Assembly (NCBI GenBank): GCA_900545185.1
Contig: UQYH01000024.1
Span: 1 to 23,475 of the forward strand
Length of the DNA: 23,475 bases
Reading direction: 5' to 3'
Source of the DNA: an uncultured Eubacteriales bacterium
Lineage (GTDB): Bacteria > Bacillota > Clostridia > UBA1381 > UBA9506
Positions 8,446 through 15,943 of the stretch are shown here, piece by piece. Position 1 is the first letter of the stretch. Every line of letters begins with the position of its first letter. The notes under the pieces are model-generated. The model made no database searches. It saw only the letters and a list, made by a program, of their open reading frames with translations, and was not told the origin of the DNA. The translations under genes and the position numbers were made by a program.

Positions 8446-8480
8446 GAGCACAGGGGCATCGACCCCATATGCCTACACTC
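8446..8480 (-). promoter_or_regulatory. Stem-loop in the glnN 5' leader
   Basis: In the mRNA, 8480-8469 can pair with 8459-8446 (GAGTGTAGGCAT with ATGCCCCTGTGCTC). This gives about 12 pairs, three of them G-U, with a two-base bulge and a nine-base loop. It lies between the predicted start of transcription (near 8498) and the AGGAGG site. It matches no riboswitch that I recognise. Confidence 0.45.
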
Positions 8481-8504
8481 AACAAACCAAATCACACCAT
8501 TATA

Positions 8505-8533
8505 ATTGTAACACGCCCGATTTCATTTCGCAA
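8505..8533 (-). promoter_or_regulatory. glnN promoter
   Basis: On the minus strand, TTGCGA (8533-8528), a 17-bp spacer, and TACAAT (8510-8505). A TATAAT immediately downstream offers a second -10. The predicted leader is about 85 bases. Confidence 0.65.
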
Positions 8534-8540
8534 GATGTAA

Positions 8541-8582
8541 ACGTAAAAAAATATCGCAAATTCCAAAAAAATACGTAAAAAA
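8541..8582. promoter_or_regulatory. A-tract-rich segment between the glnN and pst promoters
   Basis: Three A runs (8545-8551, 8565-8571, 8577-8582), the word ACGTAAAAAA twice (8541 and 8573), and an inverted pair AATTCC (8559-8564) / GGAATT (8586-8591) lie upstream of both divergent promoters. The segment could act as bent DNA, an UP element or a regulator site. The function is inferred only from base composition and position. Confidence 0.3.
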
Positions 8583-8602
8583 CAAGGAATTGGATATAAT
8601 TG

Positions 8603-8642
8603 TTAACATAGAATTAACATACAAGCACTTTCAGAGTTAACC
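8603..8642 (+). promoter_or_regulatory. Pho box (PhoP-binding direct repeats) upstream of pstS
   Basis: TTAACA (8603-8608), five bases, TTAACA (8614-8619), five bases, a degenerate GCACTT (8625-8630), five bases, then GTTAAC (8636-8641). The 11-bp period and TTAACA-like unit match Gram-positive PhoP boxes. The last unit ends 11 bp before the -10, in place of a normal -35. Confidence 0.75.
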
Positions 8643-8658
8643 TTACCTGCCGTATACT
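8630..8658 (+). promoter_or_regulatory. pstS promoter (activator-dependent)
   Basis: A good -10, TATACT (8653-8658), has only a poor -35 (TTCAGA, 8630-8635) at 17 bp, and the Pho repeats cover the -35 region. This arrangement fits a promoter that needs phosphorylated PhoP during phosphate limitation. Confidence 0.6.
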
Positions 8659-8705
8659 ATGGTTGTAAAAAGAAAATAAAAAAATTGATTAGGAGTTGAT
8701 TGAAC

Positions 8706-9551
8706 ATGAAAAAGACAATCACATTACTTACATCCGCCGCGCTGGTACTCTCCCTGCTGACAGCCTGCTCAACCGCCGCGGACAAAACACCGGACGAAAG
8801 CAGCGCACCCAAGGCAGCACAAACCACCGTATCGACAGACGGATCAACCTCCATGGAAAAGGTGATCGGTTATTTAAGCGAAGCGTACATGGAAGATAAC
8901 GCCGGTATTAAGGTTACGTATAATCCCACCGGTTCCGGTTCGGGCATTCAGGCCGTTTCCGAAGGACGCTGTGACATTGGCTTATCCAGCCGCGATTTAA
9001 AGGATGAAGAAGCAAAAACCTTAAACCAAACCGTGGTTGCCATTGACGGTATCGCCATAATCGTGAATCCGCAAAACACCGTAACCGATTTAACCGTTGC
9101 GCAAATTAAAAGCATTTACACCGGCGAGGTGACAAACTGGAAGGACATCGGCGGCAGCGATATGCCGATTGTGTTAATCGGCCGCGAAGCAGCCTCCGGC
9201 ACGCGTGACGGCTTTGAAAGCATTACCGGCACAAAGGATGCCTGCAAATATGCACAGGAGCTGACCTCTACGGGCGATGTGATTCAAACCGTAAGCTCTA
9301 ACCCGAATGCCATCGGCTATGCCTCTCTGGCTGCCGTAAAGGACACCGTTAAGACTCTGAGCGTCGAAGGCGTTGCGCCTTCTAAGGATACCATTCAAAA
9401 CGGCACCTACAAAATTCAAAGAGACTTTGTTTTCGTCACCAAAAAGGATGCCCCGCTGAGCGACACGGCGCAAAAGTTCTTTGATTATGCCACAAGCAAG
9501 GATGCCGATACCTTAATTGAAAAAGCCGGCGCTGTTCCGGTGGTACGATAA
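8706..9551 (+). CDS. pstS: Phosphate ABC transporter, substrate-binding lipoprotein
   Basis: Captures phosphate outside the membrane for the PstCAB importer. The 281-residue precursor has a lipoprotein signal (KK, hydrophobic stretch, LTAC lipobox with C21). The mature part contains the phosphate-binding loops STDGSTSM near residue 43, GLSSRDL near 95, and GREAASGTRDGF near 160. The ATG at 8706 lies 10 bases from AGGAG (8691-8695); an in-frame TTG at 8700 is too close to that site. It is first in pstSCAB-phoU, 14 bp from pstC, and preceded by the Pho box. Confidence 0.96.
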   Translation: MKKTITLLTSAALVLSLLTACSTAADKTPDESSAPKAAQTTVSTDGSTSMEKVIGYLSEAYMEDNAGIKVTYNPTGSGSGIQAVSEGRCDIGLSSRDLKDEEAKTLNQTVVAIDGIAIIVNPQNTVTDLTVAQIKSIYTGEVTNWKDIGGSDMPIVLIGREAASGTRDGFESITGTKDACKYAQELTSTGDVIQTVSSNPNAIGYASLAAVKDTVKTLSVEGVAPSKDTIQNGTYKIQRDFVFVTKKDAPLSDTAQKFFDYATSKDADTLIEKAGAVPVVR

Positions 9552-9565
9552 GGATTTGAACCGCT

Positions 9566-10444
9566 ATGATCAATAAGCAAAAAGCAAAGCAAAATCCGCT
9601 TGAAACGAGTATGAACATCATTTTTACACTATGCGGCCTTGCCGCTCTGGCCTTTGTCATCGTCATTACCCTCTTCCTCCTCATTTCGGGTATACCGGTC
9701 ATTGGCAAAATAGGCTTTGTGCAGTTCATTCTCGGCAAAATATGGAGTCCGACGAGTGCGGAGGCAGCCTACGGGATTTTACCATTTATCCTCTCCTCCG
9801 TGCTCGGCGCCTTCGGCGCTATCATCATCGGCGTACCCATCGGTCTTTTGTGTGCGATTTACATAGCTAAAGCCGCACCCAAGCCCGTAAGCCGCATCAT
9901 CCGTTCCGCCGTAGAGCTTTTAGCCGGGATCCCCTCTGTGGTATACGGCTTAATCGGTATGATTATCATTGTCCCGACCGTACGGGAAGCCTTTGGCCTG
10001 CCGGACGGTGCCAACCTGTTTTCGGCCATTTTGGTGCTGGCAGTCATGATTCTTCCCTCCGTCATCAGCGTATCCGAAACCGCGATTTGCGCCGTACCGA
10101 AGGAATATGAAGAAGGCTCGCTTGCCTTAGGTGCAACCAAAAACGAAACCATATTTAAAATTATTGTACCGGCGGCCAAAAGCGGTATACTGGCCTCGGT
10201 TGTGCTCGGCATCGGCCGCGCCATCGGAGAGGCCATGGCCGTTATGATGGTATCGGGCAATGCGGCCAACATGCCGCGCCTGTTTAAAAGCGTACGTTTT
10301 TTAACCACGGCGGTTGCTTCCGAAATGTCCTACTCCTCCGGCTTGCACCGTCAGGCGCTGTTTTCCATTGCACTGGTTCTGTTTATCTTTATCTTAGTGA
10401 TTAATTTGGTGCTGAACCTGGTCATCAAACGGGAAAAGAGGTGA
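9566..10444 (+). CDS. pstC: Phosphate ABC transporter permease PstC
   Basis: One of the two membrane subunits forming the phosphate channel. The 292-residue protein has about six hydrophobic segments and the BPD_transp_1 permease signature, including the cytoplasmic coupling (EAA) loop EGSLALGATKNETIFKIIVP near residue 190. The ATG at 9566 has only a modest upstream AAGGA. It is 14 bp from pstS, and its stop overlaps the GTG preceding the pstA start. Confidence 0.95.
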   Translation: MINKQKAKQNPLETSMNIIFTLCGLAALAFVIVITLFLLISGIPVIGKIGFVQFILGKIWSPTSAEAAYGILPFILSSVLGAFGAIIIGVPIGLLCAIYIAKAAPKPVSRIIRSAVELLAGIPSVVYGLIGMIIIVPTVREAFGLPDGANLFSAILVLAVMILPSVISVSETAICAVPKEYEEGSLALGATKNETIFKIIVPAAKSGILASVVLGIGRAIGEAMAVMMVSGNAANMPRLFKSVRFLTTAVASEMSYSSGLHRQALFSIALVLFIFILVINLVLNLVIKREKR

Positions 10445-10449
10445 AAAGC

Positions 10450-11319
10450 ATGCACGACAAAACACTGAAAACAAGAAAAATAAAAGACAGTCTTGTAAAT
10501 GCTTTTATGTATTTGGCCGCAGGCATTATTCTGGCGCTTTTGGTGCTTTTAATCGGCTATATTCTCTTTCGCGGTCTGCCGCACATTTCGTGGAAGCTGC
10601 TCAGCACAAAGCCCAGCTTAGTGCGCGAAACCGTCGGTATTTTGCCGAATATTCTGAATACACTGTATATCATTCTGCTGACGCTGATTGTGGTGCTTCC
10701 CCTTGGTGTCGGGGCGGCCGTTTACCTAAACGAATACGCCAAAAACAAACGACTGGTGCGTGTAATTGAGCTGGCAACCGAAACGCTGGCCGGGATTCCC
10801 TCCATCATTTACGGTCTTGTGGGTATGCTGATTTTTGTGCAGTTTTTCTCCTTGGGCACAAGCCTTATAGCAGGCGCTTTAACGCTTGTGATTATGACGC
10901 TCCCCACCATCATCCGCACGGTGCAGGAAAGCCTGAAAACCGTGCCGGACAGCTACCGTGAAGGCTCGCTTGCTTTGGGCGGCGGCAAATGGCATATGAT
11001 TCGGACAGTCGTGCTGCCCTCTGCCATAGACGGCATTGTGACCGGCTGTATTCTCTCCATCGGCCGTATTGTCGGCGAAAGTGCAGCGCTGTTGTTTACG
11101 GCCGGCATGGCAAATGAAATTATCGGATTTTTCAGCGCACCCCTGCCCAATCAGCCCGGCTCTACGCTGACGGTTGCTTTATACATGTACGCAAAAGAGC
11201 GCGGCGAGTTTGACATTGCCTTTGCCATTGCCGCTATTTTGCTGATTTTAACCTTTATCATTAACATGGCTGCCAAGCTGACGGCCAAGAAACTGCAAAA
11301 AGGAGGTGCCGGAAAATGA
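10450..11319 (+). CDS. pstA: Phosphate ABC transporter permease PstA
   Basis: Second channel subunit, partner of PstC. The 289-residue protein has about six transmembrane segments and the coupling loop EGSLALGGGKWHMIRTVVLP. An in-frame GTG at 10441 overlaps the pstC stop, but the AGAGGTG ribosome site lies over that GTG and is correctly spaced for the ATG at 10450, which I chose. It overlaps pstB by four bases (ATGA), indicating translational coupling. Confidence 0.95.
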   Translation: MHDKTLKTRKIKDSLVNAFMYLAAGIILALLVLLIGYILFRGLPHISWKLLSTKPSLVRETVGILPNILNTLYIILLTLIVVLPLGVGAAVYLNEYAKNKRLVRVIELATETLAGIPSIIYGLVGMLIFVQFFSLGTSLIAGALTLVIMTLPTIIRTVQESLKTVPDSYREGSLALGGGKWHMIRTVVLPSAIDGIVTGCILSIGRIVGESAALLFTAGMANEIIGFFSAPLPNQPGSTLTVALYMYAKERGEFDIAFAIAAILLILTFIINMAAKLTAKKLQKGGAGK

Positions 11320-12068
11320 GCACTGCTATGCGTGCCGAGCACGTTAACCTGTGGTACGATACAAACCACGCCTTAAAGGATATTAATTTAGATATTCCCG
11401 CCAAAAAAATAACGGCCTTAATCGGCCCTTCCGGCTGCGGTAAATCGACCTTTTTAAAATCATTAAACCGCATGAACGATTTGGTGGAGGGCTGCCGCAT
11501 TGAAGGAAAAATCACGCTGGATGACGTGGATATTTACAACAACTTTGATGTAACCGCTCTGCGCCGCCGCGTGGGTATGGTGTTTCAAAAGCCCAACCCC
11601 TTTCCCATGAGCATTTACGATAACATTGCCTACGGGCCGCGGATTCACGGCATAAAATCCCGCGTGCGGCTGGATGAAATTGTGGAGCGTTCCCTGCGTC
11701 AAGCCGCCATTTGGGATGAGTGCCGCGACCGTTTGAAAAAAAGTGCACTCTCTATGAGCGGCGGTCAGCAGCAGCGTTTGTGTATTGCACGTGCCCTGGC
11801 CGTTGAACCGGAAATTTTGCTGATGGATGAGCCGACCAGTGCGCTTGACCCGATCTCTACCTCTAAAATTGAGGATTTAGCCATGGAGCTGAAAGAAAAA
11901 TACACAATTATTATTGTAACGCACAACATGCAGCAGGCCTTGCGTATTGCCGATAAAACAGCCTTTTTTCTGCTGGGTGAAGTGATTGAATACGATGATA
12001 CGGAAAAGATGTTTTCATCTCCGCGCGATAAACGTACCGAGGATTATATTACAGGGAGGTTTGGATGA
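11316..12068 (+). CDS. pstB: Phosphate ABC transporter ATP-binding protein
   Basis: ATPase that powers PstCA, cytoplasmic face. The 250-residue protein has Walker A GPSGCGKST (37-45), the Q-loop in MVFQKPNPFPMS, ABC signature MSGGQQQR, Walker B EILLMDEPTSALD and the switch histidine in VTHNM. QKPNPFPMSIYDN is typical of PstB and distinguishes it from other ABC ATPases. AGGAGG (11301-11306) precedes the ATG by 9 bases. It overlaps pstA, and its stop overlaps the phoU start. Confidence 0.97.
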   Translation: MSTAMRAEHVNLWYDTNHALKDINLDIPAKKITALIGPSGCGKSTFLKSLNRMNDLVEGCRIEGKITLDDVDIYNNFDVTALRRRVGMVFQKPNPFPMSIYDNIAYGPRIHGIKSRVRLDEIVERSLRQAAIWDECRDRLKKSALSMSGGQQQRLCIARALAVEPEILLMDEPTSALDPISTSKIEDLAMELKEKYTIIIVTHNMQQALRIADKTAFFLLGEVIEYDDTEKMFSSPRDKRTEDYITGRFG

Positions 12069-12715
12069 TGAGAAACCATTTTGACGAACAGCTGTCTCAG
12101 CTGAACACCGAATTGATTACCATGGGCGCTTTGTGCGAGGAAGCCATTGCGCTGGCTTCTAAGTATCTGATTGAAAACGATGCCGCCTTAAAAAACAGGA
12201 TTTTTGAAACCGACAGGCAAATTGATCAAAAGGAACGCGACATAGAAAACCTGTGCATGCGGCTTTTGCTGCAGCAGCAGCCTGTTGCGCGCGACCTGCG
12301 CACCATATCCTCCGCCCTGAAAATGATTTCCGATATGGAGCGCATCGGCGACCAGGCTTCTGATATTGCGGAAATTGTATGTTTTGTAAACAAGACCAAT
12401 CTGGCCGGCACGGTGCATATTGCCGATATGGCACGCGCCACCATTAAAATGGTGACAGAAAGCGTGGAGTCCTTTGTCAAAAACGATATAGAAATTGCCT
12501 ACTCTGTCATTGCGCACGACGACATTGTAGACGACCTGTTCGAAACAGTAAAGCGTGACTTGATTGCAGGTGTAAAAGCCGGCTCGGAGGATGCCGAAGC
12601 CCTGATTGATCTTTTGATGATAGCCAAATATTTCGAGCGCATCGGCGACCATGCCGAAAACATTGCCGAATGGGTCATCTACTCCATTACGGGCAAGCAA
12701 AAAGATTTAAATTAA
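12068..12715 (+). CDS. phoU: Phosphate signalling protein PhoU
   Basis: Cytoplasmic regulator that links Pst transport state to the PhoR sensor and limits phosphate uptake. The 215-residue protein has two three-helix PhoU repeats with the metal-binding motifs MERIGDQASDIAE and FERIGDHAENIAEW. Two ATGs occur in tandem (12065 and 12068); GGGAGG (12054-12059) is 8 bases from the second, giving MRNHFDEQ, so I prefer 12068. It is the last gene of the pst operon; phoP follows from a separate promoter. Confidence 0.95.
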   Translation: MRNHFDEQLSQLNTELITMGALCEEAIALASKYLIENDAALKNRIFETDRQIDQKERDIENLCMRLLLQQQPVARDLRTISSALKMISDMERIGDQASDIAEIVCFVNKTNLAGTVHIADMARATIKMVTESVESFVKNDIEIAYSVIAHDDIVDDLFETVKRDLIAGVKAGSEDAEALIDLLMIAKYFERIGDHAENIAEWVIYSITGKQKDLN

Positions 12716-12728
12716 ATGAATGAAAGAA

Positions 12729-12757
12729 TTGAAAGAATCGAAAATATATGCTATACT
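12729..12757 (+). promoter_or_regulatory. phoP promoter
   Basis: TTGAAA (12729-12734), 17-bp spacer, TATACT (12752-12757). It begins just after the phoU stop. No TTAACA repeats were seen here, so phoPR may have basal expression plus read-through from pst. Confidence 0.65.
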
Positions 12758-12792
12758 AAACTTGAACAAAACGCCCTTAAGAGGTGAATACA

Positions 12793-13470
12793 ATGATTTA
12801 TTTACTGGAAGATGACGACAATATAAGAAAACTGGTGAATTACGCTCTGACAAAGGAGGGCTACAAGGTGCGCGGCTTTGCCGAGCCGCCCGATTTTTGG
12901 AAGGCCATAGAAGCCGAAGCAGAGCTGCCGGAGCTTGTCATGCTGGACATTATGCTGCCGAAAGAGGATGGTCTTTCCATTTTAAGCAGCCTGCGCGGTG
13001 CACAAAAAACCGAGGATGTGCCTGTGATTATGCTGACCGCTAAGGGCAGCGAATACGACAAGGTAACAGGGCTTGACATGGGCGCGGACGATTACATTAC
13101 AAAACCCTTCGGCATGACAGAGCTGATCTCCCGTGTGAAGGCCGTTTTGCGCCGCAGCGGCAAAACAAAGGAAAAAGCCGGCGCCTATACGGTGGGGTCT
13201 TTGTTTGTCGATCCCGAAAAACACATTATCCGTGTGGACGGTCATGATGTAAACCTGTCATTTAAGGAATATTCTCTTTTGCTGGCGCTGCTTGAGGCTC
13301 ACGGCAACGTTGTCCCGCGGGATACGCTTTTAACCAAGGTTTGGGGCGAGTTTTACGAGGAATCACGCACACTGGATGTACATATCCGCAAGCTTCGCGT
13401 TAAGCTGGGCGAGGCCGGCAGCATGATTCAAACCGTTAAAAACATCGGTTATAAAATTGAGGTGGTATAA
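12793..13470 (+). CDS. phoP: Phosphate response regulator, OmpR/PhoB family
   Basis: Transcription factor activated by phosphorylation, expected to bind the Pho box before pstS. The receiver domain has an acidic pocket EDDD (6-9), phospho-acceptor D52 in MLDIMLP, T82 and K104 in TKPFG. The C-terminal winged helix has YSLLLALLEAHGNVV and RTLDVHIRKLR. The length is 225 residues from the ATG at 12793; AGAGGTG is spaced for this ATG rather than for the in-frame GTG at 12784 that it covers. Its stop abuts the phoR start. Identity as PhoP rests on synteny with pst-phoU and phoR. Confidence 0.9.
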   Translation: MIYLLEDDDNIRKLVNYALTKEGYKVRGFAEPPDFWKAIEAEAELPELVMLDIMLPKEDGLSILSSLRGAQKTEDVPVIMLTAKGSEYDKVTGLDMGADDYITKPFGMTELISRVKAVLRRSGKTKEKAGAYTVGSLFVDPEKHIIRVDGHDVNLSFKEYSLLLALLEAHGNVVPRDTLLTKVWGEFYEESRTLDVHIRKLRVKLGEAGSMIQTVKNIGYKIEVV

Positions 13471-15120
13471 ATGACAAGCAGAATTTTCCGTTCCGTTTTT
13501 TTCACTTCTTTTTTGGCTGTGCTTGCCTGCCTGGTGCTGATTTTCGGTGTGCTGTTCGGCTTTTTTGAAAGACAGTTGAAAAAAGAGATGGCCAGCGAGG
13601 CAGGCTATATTGCCTACGCCCTAGAGGATGATTACGAACACTTTTTCAGCACATTTTCGGACAGCGAAAAGCGCATAACGCTGATTGATACAAACGGAAC
13701 CGTAATCGCCGATACAGAGGCTGACCCCAAAACGATTGATAACCACGCAAACCGCGTTGAATTTCAAGAAGCACAAGAAACCGGCAGCGGCAGCAGCGTC
13801 CGTTATTCCGATACTTTGCTGCAAAAAACCGTGTATTATGCAAAAAAGCTGGATGACGGCAACGTACTTCGCGTTTCGACCACGCAATACAGCATTGTTT
13901 CGGTTTTAATCGGTCTTATGCAGCCGATTTTGGTTGTACTGGTCATCACGCTTTTGCTCTCCTTTTTTCTCTCCTCTCGTGTAGCAAAAAGTGTGATTCG
14001 GCCGATTAACGAAATTGATTTGGAACACCCCGAAAATTCGGACACATACGAAGAACTGGCGCCGCTTTTATATAAAATTTTAAACCAAAACCGAACCATC
14101 GGCGAACAGATTAAACAAGCGCAGCAAAAGCAAAATGAGTTTAAGCTGATTACGGAAAACATGCGTGAGGGATTTTTGGTGATTGATAAAAACGCTAAGC
14201 TGCTTTCCTGCAACAGCGCCGCCCTTCGGCTTTTGGATGCCGAAAAGAGCGACGGCAACGTGCTGACCCTAAACCGCACAGCCGATTTCCGCGCCGTCGT
14301 GCACGAAGCCTTAGAGGGACGGCATGCCGAAAGCACCATGCTGCATGCCGAACGTACCTACAACCTGATTGCAAACCCCGTGACCGAAAAGCAAGCGATT
14401 ATCGGTGGCGTGATTGTCATTATTGATATAACCGAAAGTACCAGGCGCGAAGCCATCCGCCGCGAGTTTACAGCAAACGTATCGCACGAGTTGAAAACGC
14501 CGCTCACCTCCATTTCCGGCTTTGCCGAGCTGATGAAGGGTGGCGATTTGCCGAGCGAAACCGTTGCCGATTTTTCATCGACCATCTATGCCGAAGCACA
14601 GCGTTTGATTACACTTGTGAGCGACATTATTAAAATTTCGGAGCTGGATGAAAAAAGCGACCACTTTATGACAGAAGATGTTGACCTGTACGACTTAGCC
14701 GACGAAGTGCTGCATCGCCTGGCGCAGCCTGCCGATGCCAAGCACGTTGCGCTGAAGCTCTCCGGTGAACACGCCACGGTGCACGGTGTACGTCAAATTT
14801 TAGAAGAAATGGTATATAACCTGTGTGATAACGCCATTAAATATAATAAGGAAAACGGTATGGCAGAGGTTACGGTGAATAAGCGGCAGGACAGCATCAC
14901 CCTAACAGTGCGCGATACCGGTATCGGCATCCCCCATTCGCAGCAAGACCGCGTGTTTGAACGGTTTTACCGTGTGGATAAAAGCCGCAGCAAGGCCGAA
15001 GGCGGCACAGGCTTGGGGCTTTCCATCGTAAAGCACGGCGCACTCTATCACGGTGCCGAGATCAGCCTGGAAAGCACGGTGGATAAAGGAACGGCTATTA
15101 CGTTAACATTTCATTACTAG
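13471..15120 (+). CDS. phoR: Phosphate sensor histidine kinase PhoR
   Basis: Membrane kinase that controls PhoP. Order of domains in 549 residues: transmembrane helix about 8-30; extracytoplasmic sensor about 33-145; second helix about 146-169; linker with NEIDLEHPENSDTYEEL; PAS domain about 228-320; HisKA with phospho-acceptor H339 in VSHELKTPLTSI; HATPase_c with N454 (NLCDNAIKY), DTGIGIP (482-488) and GGTGLGLSIV (511-520). All catalytic motifs are intact. It starts directly after the phoP stop with GAGGTGG upstream and is followed by a strong terminator. The PAS domain and synteny favour PhoR over other kinases. Confidence 0.9.
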   Translation: MTSRIFRSVFFTSFLAVLACLVLIFGVLFGFFERQLKKEMASEAGYIAYALEDDYEHFFSTFSDSEKRITLIDTNGTVIADTEADPKTIDNHANRVEFQEAQETGSGSSVRYSDTLLQKTVYYAKKLDDGNVLRVSTTQYSIVSVLIGLMQPILVVLVITLLLSFFLSSRVAKSVIRPINEIDLEHPENSDTYEELAPLLYKILNQNRTIGEQIKQAQQKQNEFKLITENMREGFLVIDKNAKLLSCNSAALRLLDAEKSDGNVLTLNRTADFRAVVHEALEGRHAESTMLHAERTYNLIANPVTEKQAIIGGVIVIIDITESTRREAIRREFTANVSHELKTPLTSISGFAELMKGGDLPSETVADFSSTIYAEAQRLITLVSDIIKISELDEKSDHFMTEDVDLYDLADEVLHRLAQPADAKHVALKLSGEHATVHGVRQILEEMVYNLCDNAIKYNKENGMAEVTVNKRQDSITLTVRDTGIGIPHSQQDRVFERFYRVDKSRSKAEGGTGLGLSIVKHGALYHGAEISLESTVDKGTAITLTFHY

Positions 15121-15177
15121 TAGATGTAAAAAAGCCAGACCGCAAAAAGGCAATGCAAATCATAAACGAAGCAATGT

Positions 15178-15219
15178 AAAATGCAGGGGCTTGTTATTAA
15201 AAAAAGCCCCTGCATTTTT
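15178..15219 (+). terminator. Intrinsic terminator of phoPR
   Basis: A perfect 15-bp stem (15178-15192 with 15204-15218), core GCAGGGGC/GCCCCTGC, 11-base loop, followed by T-rich sequence. Its 3' arm shares the 16-mer TTAAAAAAAGCCCCTG with the terminator after tlyA. Confidence 0.88.
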
Positions 15220-15257
15220 ATATTTTTCAAAAATTTTCACTTTTTTTCTTTTTCTAA

Positions 15258-15285
15258 TGCTGTTTTAATCTTTCTCCGTTACAAT
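15258..15285 (+). promoter_or_regulatory. Weak promoter before the VTC fragment
   Basis: TACAAT (15280-15285) is a fair -10, but no good -35 is present (TGCTGT at 16 bp). This suggests weak or activator-dependent transcription. Confidence 0.35.
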
Positions 15286-15310
15286 AAAAGCTGTAAAGGA
15301 GATGAACAAC

Positions 15311-15943
15311 ATGGCAATTGAAGTTTTTAATCGTTACGAACACAAATACCTCGTGTCCCAAACAACCTTTAACGCACTTCTCCCCAAAATCTGCGAACAC
15401 ATGCAAGCCGACCCGTATAACGTGGACGGCGCACCCTACAGCATTGCCAATATTTATTTTGACACGCCGGATGATTTTTTAATCCGCCATTCCCTTTCAA
15501 AGCCGCCGTATAAAGAAAAGCTGCGGCTGCGTGCTTACGGTGTACCCGAAGCGCGGTCTACCGTGTTTTTGGAGATTAAGAAAAAGTATAACGGCCTTGT
15601 CAACAAGCACCGCACGGCCTTAACCCTGGCCGAAGCCTATCGCTTTACACTGGCAGGTCTGCGACCGGCACACAAGCCCTATATGAACAGCCAGGTGATG
15701 GACGAAATTGACTATTTTCTTTCGCTGTACCCGGTTACGCCAAAGCTTTACTTAGCCTATGACCGCATTGCTTTTTTTGAAAAGGATAACCCCGACCTGC
15801 GGATTTCATTCGACACCGCTATCCGTTCGCACCGCTATGACGTTGCTTTGGAAAAAGACGATTACCCTGGCCTATCGAGAGGACGAGACTTATTCCTATG
15901 CCGATTTAAAGGTGGGGGACGATGCCGACCTGACCGAATTTAA
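15311..15943 (+). pseudogene. VTC-domain (polyphosphate polymerase-like) protein, 3'-truncated
   Basis: The N-terminal part is a clear VTC domain, the fold of eukaryotic polyphosphate polymerase found in many bacterial proteins of unclear role. Visible features are the basic opening FNRYEHKYLVS, SIANIYFDTPDDF, the basic patch KEKLRLRAYG, FLEIKKKYNGLVNKHR, and PKLYLAYDRIAFF...DLRISFDTAIRSHRYDV. Homology stops near 15865 (LEKDDY). The expected LEVK-type ending is missing, and the frame runs on through unrelated residues to a stop at 15943. AAAGGAG (15295-15301) selects ATG 15311 over ATG 15302, which it abuts. It is fused out of frame to CotH-like sequence by an apparent deletion. The truncated enzyme would lack the C-terminal strands of the tunnel and is probably inactive. 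Confidence 0.8.

Noticed and set aside
8601..8619. TGTTAA-N7-TTAACA read as a TnrA/GlnR nitrogen operator.
   Set aside because: The spacing is two bases too long for TGTNA-N7-TNACA, while the 11-bp direct repeats fit a Pho box before pstS much better.
15759..15943. Programmed ribosomal frameshift joining VTC and CotH parts into one designed protein.
   Set aside because: The conserved end of VTC and the conserved start of CotH are both absent at the junction, and no slippery sequence plus structure was seen. Deletion explains it more simply.
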